A stretch of 63,565 bases of DNA. Origin: Nonomuraea deserti (GTDB lineage: Bacteria; Actinomycetota; Actinomycetes; Streptosporangiales; Streptosporangiaceae). The notes under the pieces are model-generated. The model had not been told where the DNA came from, did not search any database, and saw only the letters and a list, made by a program, of their open reading frames with translations. How positions within the stretch are numbered: position 1 is the stretch's first letter; each line of letters begins with the position of its first letter. Positions 1 to 7,929 of this stretch are shown here, piece after piece. The position numbers and the translations under genes were made by a program. The stretch is taken from positions 1 to 63,565 of the forward strand of contig NZ_SMKO01000029.1 of the NCBI RefSeq assembly GCF_004348685.1, read 5' to 3'.

Positions 1-287
1 CCCATCCCCTCCTGGGGCGGACCCCCTCCTCGGGTGACCGTTCCCCGCACTTCCGGCGCTGCCGGCGTGACGTGTCCGCCGGCTGCTTCCGTCACGCAGA
101 GTGACATGCGGCATTCTCGTGAAGCGGACGATTGCGGATGATCAGCCTGACGGATCCATCAGCGAAGGCCGATTTCCACTGTCGCGGATAAGGAAGTACG
201 AACCCGCGGGTGAGGCTCTTAACACCGAGTTGTAGAGGACCATCACCGGCTGCTCACTGTACATCTACGGCTGCGAATAGTAGTGAG

Positions 288-1559
288 ATGCTTTTGGGCA
301 TGGCAGTCTTGCCCGCTCCCCGCCCCCTCCTGGGAGCTGTGCTTCTCTTGTTCGTCAGCGCCGCCTGGGGGTCGGCCTTCCCGCTGATGAAGGATCTCAT
401 CGGCCGTATACCGGTCGAGGATCTGCTCGCTGAGCGTTACGTGCTCGCGGCGCTGACGCTGCTCGCGATCAGGCCTGGCTGCCTCGGGGGTCTTCCGCGG
501 GTGACGTGGATCTACGGGATCATCCTCGGGGTCATGTTCGGGCTCGGGCAGGTCGGGCAGGCGGTCGCCCTGCACGGGCTGCCGTCGGCGGTGTCCGGGT
601 TCGCCGTGGGCTGCAGCGTGGTGATCACGCCGATCCTGGCGCTCATCCTGCACAAGGCGAGGGTGCCGCGGCGGATCTGGGCGGGGGTCGTGCTCGCGCT
701 GGCCGGCATGATGGTGTTCACGCTGCTGCAGGGGATGGAGGACCACGAGGTCTCGGTGCTCGCGCTCGGCGTCACGCTGGCCGCCGCCGCCCTCTACTCC
801 GGCCACACGCTCCTGCTCGCGCATCTGTCCAACCGCGGGGTGGGCTTCCACGCGTACGCGTTGACCGTGATCCAGCTGTTCACCATCGGGCTGCTCACGG
901 GCGGCTACGCCGTGCGCGACGGCATCGTGCTGCCGACCGGCCTGCACGACTGGTCGGTCCTGGCGCATCTGTCGGTGGTCTCGTGCGCGCTGGGCTTCCT
1001 GGCCCGCTCGTACGGCCAGGCGCACGTGCCCGCCGTGCCCAGCGCGATCCTGATGTCGTCGCAACCCGTCTGGGTGGCCGCGATCGCGGTGATCTGGTTC
1101 GACGAGGCGATGGGCTGGAGCATGGTCGTCGGGGGCGGGCTGATGGCCGGGGCGATGCTCCTCGCACTGCCGGCCAGGTCGGCCGCCCTGCGTCGCGGGC
1201 GGGGCCATCGCGATCTCCTCGTGGGCGCCACCAGGACCGCCGCCAAACGGCTCGCCGACCTGAGGATCAAACGGGTGGATCCGCTGCGGCTGGACGGCGC
1301 CCCGTCGCCGATCATCGCCAAGACCGCCTGCGAGGACGTCGCGTCGTGCCCCTGGCACACCCGCTCGCTCAAGGGCGGGGGCGAACCGAGCCTGGAGCGG
1401 CTGATCGAGCGGGCCACCCTCATCGTCAGGGCACGCAACCTGCCCCGACCCGGCTGCTGCCAGTCGGTCACGCTGCTCGGCAGGTGCCTGTGTGACTTGA
1501 TGGAGCAGTCCGAACGTACGCGTACCACAGGATTGCACCGCTGGTTTCGCTCCCAATAG
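288..1559 (+). CDS. EamA/DMT-family transporter with a long cysteine-containing C-terminal tail
   Basis: A polytopic inner-membrane protein of about 423 aa with roughly ten hydrophobic segments. The two-repeat EamA pattern is visible: an early AAWGSAFPLMK motif, then a second half containing SSQPVWVAAIAVIWFDEAMGWS. The family exports metabolites or drugs; the substrate cannot be read from sequence. The membrane core ends near residue 299 at LLALPARSAALRRGRG. A hydrophilic tail of about 120 aa follows with six cysteines (CEDVASCP, GCC, RCLC), which is unusual because most family members stop near 300 aa. The start is uncertain: ATG 288 and ATG 300 are both in frame and neither has a good ribosome binding site. 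It reads away from the window edge, and an AT-rich gap separates it from the next gene. Confidence 0.8.
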   Translation: MLLGMAVLPAPRPLLGAVLLLFVSAAWGSAFPLMKDLIGRIPVEDLLAERYVLAALTLLAIRPGCLGGLPRVTWIYGIILGVMFGLGQVGQAVALHGLPSAVSGFAVGCSVVITPILALILHKARVPRRIWAGVVLALAGMMVFTLLQGMEDHEVSVLALGVTLAAAALYSGHTLLLAHLSNRGVGFHAYALTVIQLFTIGLLTGGYAVRDGIVLPTGLHDWSVLAHLSVVSCALGFLARSYGQAHVPAVPSAILMSSQPVWVAAIAVIWFDEAMGWSMVVGGGLMAGAMLLALPARSAALRRGRGHRDLLVGATRTAAKRLADLRIKRVDPLRLDGAPSPIIAKTACEDVASCPWHTRSLKGGGEPSLERLIERATLIVRARNLPRPGCCQSVTLLGRCLCDLMEQSERTRTTGLHRWFRSQ

Positions 1560-1626
1560 GTTACAAATACCATTCAAAAGGCAAGTGGTTTTTATCCGTT
1601 AATCCACCACTTATTTAGCATGAACC

Positions 1627-1654
1627 TTGATATTCGGTGGAGTGCCCTAATAAT
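1627..1654 (+). promoter_or_regulatory. Candidate sigma-A type promoter for the small peptide/TPR unit
   Basis: TTGATA (1627-1632), a 16-bp spacer and AATAAT (1649-1654, five of six matches to TATAAT) lie in a conspicuously AT-rich stretch (1560-1660) of otherwise GC-rich DNA. A start of transcription near 1661 would leave a leader of about 25 nt that carries a GGAGAGG ribosome binding site. A short GGGG-AATTA-CCCC inverted repeat sits at the likely transcript start. Confidence 0.6.
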
Positions 1655-1685
1655 GGGGAATTACCCCCGAGTGGAGAGGTGCATC

Positions 1686-1760
1686 ATGAAGCGCATCATC
1701 GTCCGCAAGCCCGGCACCGTGAGGCTCGCGGGGACCTCCAGCGTCATTCACAAGGGGTGA
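1686..1760 (+). CDS. 24-aa basic peptide, candidate signalling or modified-peptide precursor
   Basis: ATG 1686 to TGA 1758-1760 encodes 24 aa, N-terminus MKRIIVRKPG, then TVRLAG, then C-terminus TSSVIHKG. It is preceded by a strong GGAGAGG ribosome binding site 7 nt upstream and by its own promoter. The stop codon overlaps the GTG start of the TPR gene (GTGA), the arrangement expected for translational coupling. The peptide is basic at its N-terminus with a short Thr/Ser-containing tail. I do not recognise the family. It could be a peptide ligand sensed by the TPR protein, a precursor of a modified peptide, or only a leader peptide driving translation of the downstream gene. Confidence 0.55.
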   Translation: MKRIIVRKPGTVRLAGTSSVIHKG

Positions 1761-3466
1761 CCGAGACGAGGTCTCACCACAGGGTCCCGGGCGAACCGCA
1801 TGTCCGGACCGGGCTCGCGCGACTGCTGATGCCGGTGATCGACGGGCACCGGCGGCCGCGTGGCCCGTACACCGTCGCCGCCGCGTTGTTGCGGCACCTG
1901 GTGCCGTCCGTTGTGGAACGCTCCAGAGACCTCGTGGCGGCGCACGACATCGAGATCAGGGCGGCCGCGCCGGAGCTGGACGGGATCGTGCCGGCCGTGC
2001 GAGTGACGATAGACGCGGAGCTGTCCGAGGAGGAACGCATCCTCGTGCCCGCTCCCCGGCGCACGCTGCGGCTGGCCAACGGGCTCACGGAGTTCTTCCG
2101 CGACGCCGTGCCTCCCGGGCGGGCGCTCGTGGTGTGCAACGCCGCCGAGGCCGATGCCACGGACGTCGAGCTGCTCGAGGTCATGATGCGGCGGATCCCG
2201 CCCGCCACGCTGGAGATCACGGTGTTCTCCGGCGGACCGCCGCACCCGCCCGACGACCGCGACGCCGACGAGCTGCGGGCCGTGGTGGACCGGTGCGTGC
2301 GGGAGGGTTTCCTGCACGCCGTCGCCGAGCTGGGCGAGCTCGGCATGTCACGCACCGAGCCGGGCGGCGCGCTCTGGTGGCGCTTCGCCCAGCGTACGGC
2401 GACCGCGCTGGGCGGGCTCGACCGCACCGCCGACGCCCTCGCGGTGTGGGAGCGGGTGCGCGAGGTCAGCCAGGATCCGGCGATGCACGCCGCCGGCGCG
2501 TACGGCACCGCCATGCTCGATGCCCGCCACCGCGACCCCGCCCGCCGCGACCTGGTCAGGGCCAGGAAATGGGTCAACGAGGCGATCGCCATCTCCACGC
2601 TCCTGCCCGACCCCCTGGAGCGGGCGTTCAAGCTCGGCTTCGACCGCAACGGCCTGGCGTTGATCGAGCTGCGGCACGGCCGGCTCCACGTCGCGCTGGC
2701 GCTGGTCGAGTCGGCCATCGAGCTCGCGGGCGAGCTGGGGGAGCGGCACCCGCTGCACCGGATGGTGCTGCTGGCGAACCGGGCCCAGCTGCTGGCCGCG
2801 CTCGGGCGTACCAAGGAGGCGCTGGAGGACTACGCCGCCGCGATCGCCGTGGACCCGGTCTTCCCCGACCACTACCTGGAGCGGGGGAACCTGCTGTTCG
2901 GGCTCGGCCGGCACGAGGAGGCGCTGGCCGACTTCGAGCAGGCCATGCGGGCCGGGCCGCCACTGCCCGAGGCGCACTACAACCGGGCCGAGCTGCGTAC
3001 CGTGCGGGGCGACGTCGAGGGGGCGCTGGCCGACCTGGGCCGGGTGATCGAGCTCGACCCCGCGTACGTGGACGCCTACATCAACAGGGCCGGGCTGCTG
3101 GCCGCCGCCGGCAGGGACGACGAGGCCAGGGGAGACGTCCAGGCCGGGCTCGCGCTGGACCCGGGCAACCCGCACCTGCTCACGGTGCTGGGCCAGCTGG
3201 AGACGGCGGCGGGGCGGCTCGCCGAGGCCAGGGTGGTGCTGGACCTGGCCGTCGGGCAGGCGCCCCGGCTGGCGGCCGCCTGGGGCAACCGGGGAGTGCT
3301 GCGTTTCACCGCCGGAGACGTGGAGGGCGCGGCCGAGGACCTGTCGCGGGCCATCGAGCTCCAGCCCCAGCCCGACCTCTACGCCAACCGGGCCGTTGCC
3401 CTGCGGGCCCTGGGGCGCGACACCGAAGCGGAGGCGGACGAGCGCCGGGCCGCCCTGCCGTCCTGA
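1757..3466 (+). CDS. Tetratricopeptide-repeat protein with a distinctive N-terminal domain
   Basis: About 569 aa from GTG 1757, which overlaps the stop of the upstream 24-aa peptide gene; an open frame extends further upstream but through the promoter and peptide, so I reject the longer version. The first 150 residues form a non-TPR domain with the signature HRRPRGPYTVAAALLRHLVP and an acidic, Val-rich region. Then come consecutive helix pairs, with clear TPR units from about residue 330 (ALEDYAAAIAVDPVFPDHYLERGNLLFGLG, split here as a family pattern of A-L-Y-P-G positions). TPR arrays bind peptides or proteins, so binding of the co-encoded peptide is an attractive inference. No enzymatic motif, signal peptide or membrane segment is visible, so it is probably cytoplasmic. 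Confidence 0.75.
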   Translation: MTETRSHHRVPGEPHVRTGLARLLMPVIDGHRRPRGPYTVAAALLRHLVPSVVERSRDLVAAHDIEIRAAAPELDGIVPAVRVTIDAELSEEERILVPAPRRTLRLANGLTEFFRDAVPPGRALVVCNAAEADATDVELLEVMMRRIPPATLEITVFSGGPPHPPDDRDADELRAVVDRCVREGFLHAVAELGELGMSRTEPGGALWWRFAQRTATALGGLDRTADALAVWERVREVSQDPAMHAAGAYGTAMLDARHRDPARRDLVRARKWVNEAIAISTLLPDPLERAFKLGFDRNGLALIELRHGRLHVALALVESAIELAGELGERHPLHRMVLLANRAQLLAALGRTKEALEDYAAAIAVDPVFPDHYLERGNLLFGLGRHEEALADFEQAMRAGPPLPEAHYNRAELRTVRGDVEGALADLGRVIELDPAYVDAYINRAGLLAAAGRDDEARGDVQAGLALDPGNPHLLTVLGQLETAAGRLAEARVVLDLAVGQAPRLAAAWGNRGVLRFTAGDVEGAAEDLSRAIELQPQPDLYANRAVALRALGRDTEAEADERRAALPS

Positions 3467-3481
3467 TGGGACGATGAGTCC

Positions 3482-3934
3482 ATGACGGGGCGTGTGGGGC
3501 GGGCTGCCGCAGTGTGCGCCGCGCTCGGAGTGCTGTGGTGGGCCACCGTACGCCTGGCGTGGGCGGGTGTCGGCTGCGACGACTGGGGATGCCTGGTGCC
3601 GGCCGTCGGGGTCGTCGTGCTGATCTCGCTGGGCCTGCTCGCCTGGTCGGCCCGCGCGCTGGAGCGGGCCGGGGTACGGCCTGGGCGGCGGGTGGCGCTG
3701 GCGGCGGCCGGGGTGCTGGTGGCGTTCCGGCTGGCCGGCGAGTCACTGCCCTCGTGGACGTCGTCGTTCGTGCACGTCGTCGCGGCCGCGCTGGCCTTCG
3801 GCGGGGCGGGAGCCGTGGGGGCGTTCGTGACGGAGAAGGGGGTGGCGCGGCGGTGGCGGGTGGCCGCCGTGCTGGCGGTGGTCGCGCTCGTGCCCGTCGC
3901 GCTGGCCGTGGCGGTGGTGCGGTCCGGCGCTTGA
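3482..3934 (+). CDS. Small four-helix integral membrane protein, function unknown
   Basis: 150 aa with four hydrophobic segments (about residues 7-29, 36-60, 74-94 and 96-146, the last region probably two helices). Two cysteines lie in the first extracytoplasmic loop (GCDDWGCL), which could form a disulfide. It begins 15 bp after the TPR gene on the same strand and could be the third gene of that unit, though no obvious ribosome binding site decides it. No family was recognised. Confidence 0.6.
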   Translation: MTGRVGRAAAVCAALGVLWWATVRLAWAGVGCDDWGCLVPAVGVVVLISLGLLAWSARALERAGVRPGRRVALAAAGVLVAFRLAGESLPSWTSSFVHVVAAALAFGGAGAVGAFVTEKGVARRWRVAAVLAVVALVPVALAVAVVRSGA

Positions 3935-3976
3935 CACATCCCGCGGCGGGGAGGACGTTGTTCCATATACGGAACA
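3931..3976 (+). promoter_or_regulatory. Promoter plus IclR-like operator for the aminotransferase
   Basis: TTGACA (3931-3936) overlaps the stop codon of the preceding gene. After a 17-bp spacer comes GACGTT (3954-3959), acceptable as an actinobacterial -10 of the xAxxxT type. Immediately downstream is the inverted repeat TGTTCC-N6-GGAACA (3959-3976), which resembles IclR-family operators and would cover the transcription start, implying repression. No IclR gene lies in the window. Confidence 0.55.
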
Positions 3977-3999
3977 CGCTCGCTCGCGGAGGTCCTGTC

Positions 4000-5142
4000 A
4001 TGCGGCCCAACTCCCGGTTCGCGCACGTCCAGCCGTTCGACATCGACCAGGTGGCGGCCGCCGCCGGGTCCGACCCCGACGTGCTGCGCATGGAGAACCT
4101 CGACACCGACGTCCCACCACCGCCCGCCGCCGTCGCCGCGACCAGGGAGTCTCTGGCGGCGGGCACGGGCAACAGCTGGCTGCCGTTCACCGGCCTGCCG
4201 GAGCTGTGCGAGGCGATCGCGGCAGACCTGCGCGTCCGCACCGGGCTGGACTTCGACCCCCTCCGCCAGATCGCCATCACCTCGGGCGGCACGTCGGCGG
4301 TCATGCCCGTGCTGCTGGCCACCACCGAGCCGGGAGACCCGGTGGTGCTGACCGACCCGACATACGCGGGGCTGCTGCAGCGCGTACGGTTGTCCGGCGC
4401 GCGCCCGCACCTCGTGCCGCTGCGCGTCGACGGCGGCTTCTGGAGGCTGGACAGGCCGGCCCTCGACGAGGTCCGCACGGCGGCCGCCCTGCTGCTGATG
4501 AGCCCGTCGATGCCGTCGGGCGTGGTCTTCGACCGCGACGACTGGGCCGCCGTCGCCCGGGTCTGCGAGCGCACCGGGGCCTACCTCGTCTATGACGCGG
4601 CCATGGAGCGCATCGTCTTCGACGGGCATCCCCGCGTACACCCGTGCCAGGTGGACGGGCTGGCCGAGCGGACGATCATCATCGGCTCGATGTCGAAGGA
4701 ATATCGCATGATCGGCTGGCGCATCGGCTGGATCGCGGGCCCTCAGGACGTCATGGCCCGGATCATGGTGGCGGTCATCTACAACACCACCGTGGCCAGC
4801 GGCTTCCACCAGATCGGCGCCGCCGCCGCCCTCAGGGAGCCGTCGGGCGTCGCCGAGGCGGTGGCCGAATACCAGGCCCGCCACGACACGGTGGTCCAGC
4901 AGCTCGACGGGCTGCCCGTGGTCCGGGCCGGCGGCGGCTGGTCCTGCCTGGTGGACGCCGAGGCCCTGGGCATGACGGCGGCCGACCTCTCCGCCCGCCT
5001 CCTCGAACGCGGCCGCGTCGCCGCCACCCCGATGACCGCGTGGGGCGAGACGGTCGCCCCCCGCTACGTGCGCCTCGTCTACAGCAACGAACCCGTGCAC
5101 CGCCTGGCCGACCTCCGCGCCCGCTTCACCACCTCCCTCTGA
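4000..5142 (+). CDS. PLP-dependent aminotransferase class I/II
   Basis: 380 aa of fold-type I aminotransferase. Visible features are the substrate-binding N-terminal segment, SGGTSAVMPVLLATTEPGD (PLP phosphate site region), DPTYAG, YDAAMERIVFDG, and the Schiff-base lysine in GSMSKEYRMIGWRIGW. The C-terminal Arg that binds the substrate carboxylate is likely in APRYVRLVYS. ATG 4000 is chosen because GGAGG lies 8 nt upstream; the longer open frame is a shadow of the upstream gene. It stands alone, with an IclR-type operator at its promoter, so it is probably an inducible amino-acid transaminase. The substrate is not readable. Confidence 0.85.
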   Translation: MRPNSRFAHVQPFDIDQVAAAAGSDPDVLRMENLDTDVPPPPAAVAATRESLAAGTGNSWLPFTGLPELCEAIAADLRVRTGLDFDPLRQIAITSGGTSAVMPVLLATTEPGDPVVLTDPTYAGLLQRVRLSGARPHLVPLRVDGGFWRLDRPALDEVRTAAALLLMSPSMPSGVVFDRDDWAAVARVCERTGAYLVYDAAMERIVFDGHPRVHPCQVDGLAERTIIIGSMSKEYRMIGWRIGWIAGPQDVMARIMVAVIYNTTVASGFHQIGAAAALREPSGVAEAVAEYQARHDTVVQQLDGLPVVRAGGGWSCLVDAEALGMTAADLSARLLERGRVAATPMTAWGETVAPRYVRLVYSNEPVHRLADLRARFTTSL

Positions 5143-5218
5143 CCACCCTGTCCAACCCCCACGAATCCCGAACCGGCGCCTGCACCGCCTGCACCCCGCA
5201 TCGCAGCACCGCATCGCA

Positions 5219-5335
5219 CCGGCACCCGCCCGAACCGGCACCCGCCCGAACCGGCACCCGCCCGAACCGGCACCCGGCGCGCGCACGGGCGCGGGCACGG
5301 GCACGGGCACGGGCACTCGCACGGGCATGGGCATC
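5219..5335. repeat. Two adjacent tandem-repeat tracts in a 350-bp gene-free gap
   Basis: The gap 5143-5492 between convergent genes contains 3.6 copies of a 16-bp unit (CCGGCACCCGCCCGAA, 5219-5276) followed by a run of GGGCAC hexamers (about 5285-5333) with a few substitutions. The remaining bases up to 5492 are GC-rich and I see no gene. Such tracts commonly vary in copy number between strains. Confidence 0.85.
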
Positions 5336-5492
5336 CGCGCCCAGCACCTGCAGCGCCCCGCACCGGTGCGGCGCTCAGGGTGTTGCCGGTATGCGCCGGG
5401 TCCGCGTGGTGCCGGTGTGGGCCGGTCGGCGTGGTGGCGCGCGAGGACGAAGCCGGGGGTGGGACGGATGGTGGGGCGCGGCCCGGTGCCGG

Positions 5493-6419
5493 TCAGATCC
5501 GGAGCAGGGTCTTGCCGGTTACGCCGCGCGCCTCGATGGCCGCGTGCGCCGCGGCGGCCGACTCCAGGGGGAACGTGGCGCCGATGGTGGGACGCAGGCG
5601 CCCGGCGGCGGCCAGCGTGAGCGCCTGCCGGGCCAGGTCGCGCATGTCCGTCGCGGGCCAGGCGACCGCCGTCACGCGCGGGTCGGGCGTGGTCATCGGG
5701 CCGCCCGCCATGCCGTACACGCTGATCCTGCCCCCGTCCTTGAGCAATCCTTGCGCGACCGCGCCGGTCTCGCCGCCGACGCCGTCGAAGACCACGTCGA
5801 GCCCGCCGGTGGCCGCGCGGACCAGCTCCGTCCAGCCTGGGTCGGTGTAGTCGACGGTCAGTTCCGCCCCCAGGCCGGCCGCGAGGTCGCGCTTGGCGGC
5901 GCTGCTCGCGGCGCCGACGACGCGGGCTCCGGCGTCGCGAGCGAGCTGCACGAGCAGGCTCCCCACGCCACCGCCCGCGGCCTCCACCAGCACCCACTCG
6001 CCGGGCCGGGGCGCCGCGGCGGTCGCCAGGCCCACCGCGGTGCGCCCGTCGGCGAGCAGCGCCACCGCCACTTCGGGCGACAGGCTCTCCGGGATGGGGA
6101 TGAGGTCGCCGGCTCCGGCCACCGCCAGCTCCGCGTAACCTCCGTAACCGCCGAGCGTGCTCACCACCTGCGTGCCGACCAGTGCGGGGTCGACGCCTTC
6201 GCCCGTGGCCAGCACGGTGCCCGCCACGCCGTTGCCGAGGATCGCGGGCAGCTCGGCCGGCCGCGGCCCGCGACCGGCCCGCACCTGCGTCTCCACGAAC
6301 GTGATGCCCGCCACCATGACCTTGATCAGCACTTGCCCCGGCCCGGCGACCGGGTCGGGCATTTCCTCCAGGACCAGCGCCTCCGGCCCTCCGCACTGCC
6401 GCACCACCACCGCGCGCAC
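5493..6419 (-). CDS. Zinc-independent quinone oxidoreductase / alcohol dehydrogenase-like MDR protein
   Basis: 308 aa of the medium-chain dehydrogenase/reductase superfamily. The GroES-like N-half (VRAVVVRQCGGPEALVLEEMPDP, GNGVAGTV) is followed by a Rossmann NAD(P)H site AAGGGVGSLLVQLARDAGA, and the protein ends in TGKTLLRI. Catalytic zinc ligands are absent, as in NADPH:quinone reductases. GTG 6419 is chosen because a GGGAGG ribosome binding site sits just upstream. It is transcribed divergently from a TetR gene, and two palindromes lie between them, so it is probably the detoxification target of that repressor. Confidence 0.88.
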   Translation of the reverse strand: MRAVVVRQCGGPEALVLEEMPDPVAGPGQVLIKVMVAGITFVETQVRAGRGPRPAELPAILGNGVAGTVLATGEGVDPALVGTQVVSTLGGYGGYAELAVAGAGDLIPIPESLSPEVAVALLADGRTAVGLATAAAPRPGEWVLVEAAGGGVGSLLVQLARDAGARVVGAASSAAKRDLAAGLGAELTVDYTDPGWTELVRAATGGLDVVFDGVGGETGAVAQGLLKDGGRISVYGMAGGPMTTPDPRVTAVAWPATDMRDLARQALTLAAAGRLRPTIGATFPLESAAAAHAAIEARGVTGKTLLRI

Positions 6420-6437
6420 GCCGCAACCTCCCTTAAT

Positions 6438-6481
6438 CGGAGCGATTCGCTCCGACAAGTGTAACGGAGCCGTTCGCTCCG
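6438..6481. promoter_or_regulatory. Twin palindromic operators between the quinone reductase and TetR genes
   Basis: CGGAGCGATTCGCTCCG (6438-6454) is a perfect inverted repeat around a central T. CGGAGCCGTTCGCTCCG (6465-6481) is a second copy with one arm slightly changed, 27 bp away centre to centre. The position between divergent genes and the twin arrangement fit a TetR-family autoregulated operator. Confidence 0.8.
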
Positions 6482-6497
6482 GAATATCCTGGACCCC

Positions 6498-7124
6498 ATG
6501 AGCAGACGCGGCCGGCAGGCCGAGGCGGCGCGCAACGATCTGCGCCTGTTGCGGGCGGCGCACGAGGTCTTCACCACGCAGGGGTTCGACGCCCCGGTGT
6601 CGGCCATCGCCAAGCAGGCGGGCCTGGGCATGGGCAGCCTCTACCGCCGCTACCGCACCAAGGAGGAGCTGCTCCAGCGCCTGTGCCTGATCGCCATGGA
6701 GCGTGCCGTGGAGGCCGCGGAGGACGGGCTGGCCGAGGCCGATCCGTGGGACGGCCTGGTCCTGTACGTACGCACGTGCGTGGAGTTCCGTTCCGGCGCG
6801 CTGGCCCCGATCGCGGGCACCATCGAGGTGACCGGCGAGATGTGGCGGGTGGCCCGGCTGGCGGAGGTGGTCGCCGACCGGCTCGTCACCAGGGCGCACG
6901 AGGCGGGCGTGCTCAGGAGCGACGTGACGGCGCTGGACATCTCGCTGCTCATGGAGCAGTTCAGCCGCCCGGCTCCGGGCCCGCCCGACGAGGGACATCG
7001 CAAGGTCAGGGAGCGCCTGCTGGCCATCGCGCTCGACGGCCTGCGCGCGCCCGGCGCCACCGAGCTGCCCGGAGAACCGCCGAGCGTCGAGTGGTACGAA
7101 GGGCGATGGGGGAGCGCGCCGTAG
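6498..7124 (+). CDS. TetR-family transcriptional repressor
   Basis: 208 aa. The N-terminal helix-turn-helix is typical: LLRAAHEVFTTQGFDAPVSAIAKQAGLGMGSLYRRYRTKEELL. The C-terminal ligand domain (residues 70-190) is diverse, as in all TetR proteins. It is divergent from the quinone oxidoreductase gene, with twin palindromes in the spacer. Expected behaviour is repression of both genes until a small hydrophobic or electrophilic ligand binds; the ligand is unknown. Confidence 0.9.
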   Translation: MSRRGRQAEAARNDLRLLRAAHEVFTTQGFDAPVSAIAKQAGLGMGSLYRRYRTKEELLQRLCLIAMERAVEAAEDGLAEADPWDGLVLYVRTCVEFRSGALAPIAGTIEVTGEMWRVARLAEVVADRLVTRAHEAGVLRSDVTALDISLLMEQFSRPAPGPPDEGHRKVRERLLAIALDGLRAPGATELPGEPPSVEWYEGRWGSAP

Positions 7125-7131
7125 GTCTACG

Positions 7132-7929
7132 GTGGGGTGCGTGTCGTTCAACGAGCTGCTCCGTGACCTCGATGCCGGTGCCAGTGCCCAGGCCGCGGGC
7201 ATCAGACGTGGCTACGGCGGGCCGCCCGCCCGCCAGGTGAGCATCAAGTCGGGCATGGCGCGCCTGCGCTGCGCCTCCCTGCTCAAGCCCCTGTACGCGT
7301 GGGTGAGCGCGGGCCGCATCCCCGACGCCGAGCGGTGGCGGCGCCACGCCGAGCCCGCCGTGGTCATCTCGTCGAACGCCGACACGCTCAACCTGTGGCT
7401 GGCCATCGGCCCCGGCGTCATCCTCGACGACATCCGCCGGCGCACGGGCGTGGCCTGGTCACCGCCGAACGGAGACCCGTCCAGGTTCGGCTCGGTCGAG
7501 GTCGCCGCCGACGAGGTCGCGACCGCGTACGCGGTGCTCGCCCAGGCCGGGGCGGCGGGCGATCCGGCCGCGGCGACCGTCATGGAGTGGATGCGGCAGG
7601 TCGAGGGGGCGCAGACGTTCGGAGCGCGCGAGGCGACACGCTCGCCGGAGGCCGCGGTCAAGTGCGGCTGGTACGGCGCCCCCGACGAGACCTGCCTGCG
7701 TACGCACGCCGTGACCGTCCTGCCCAGGGGCGGCACGCGCACCACCGTGGCCGTGGCGTTGACCGCGCAGCCCTACACCGGCCCGCGCGAACGCGAGCTC
7801 TACCAGGAGCAGGTCAACCAGGGGCTGTCCGTGGAGGCCGAGCACGAGAAGGTGTCCGGCACGCTCCTGCGCGGGCTGCTGGCGGCGACGCTGGCGGAGC
7901 TGGGCCACTCGGCGGGAGGCGACGCGTGA
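7132..7929 (+). CDS. Beta-lactamase-fold serine hydrolase-like protein
   Basis: About 265 aa (GTG 7132, or GTG 7141 for three residues less). Three elements suggest a penicillin-recognising fold in the correct order: ASLLKPLYAW resembles the S-x-x-K motif with its following Trp/Val helix, SSNADTLNLWL resembles S-x-N, and VKCGWYG resembles K-[TS]-G with Cys in the middle. Family assignment is by motif order only, and the Glu166-type residue of true class A beta-lactamases is not evident. No signal peptide is seen, so it is probably cytoplasmic. Its stop overlaps the start of the MBL hydrolase gene (GTGA), implying coupled expression. Confidence 0.6.
   Translation: MGCVSFNELLRDLDAGASAQAAGIRRGYGGPPARQVSIKSGMARLRCASLLKPLYAWVSAGRIPDAERWRRHAEPAVVISSNADTLNLWLAIGPGVILDDIRRRTGVAWSPPNGDPSRFGSVEVAADEVATAYAVLAQAGAAGDPAAATVMEWMRQVEGAQTFGAREATRSPEAAVKCGWYGAPDETCLRTHAVTVLPRGGTRTTVAVALTAQPYTGPRERELYQEQVNQGLSVEAEHEKVSGTLLRGLLAATLAELGHSAGGDA

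Noticed and set aside
243..1577. Long minus-strand frame opposite the DMT transporter
   Set aside because: Antisense shadow of a GC-rich gene: low-complexity His/Gln/Arg composition, no family match, no ribosome binding site.
5219..5335. Possible CRISPR array
   Set aside because: Units are directly adjacent with no unique spacers and no cas genes are near.
3379..6426. 1015-aa minus-strand open frame
   Set aside because: It spans several real genes on the other strand and the repeat tract, with Arg/Gly/Ala-rich content. It is a frame shadow.
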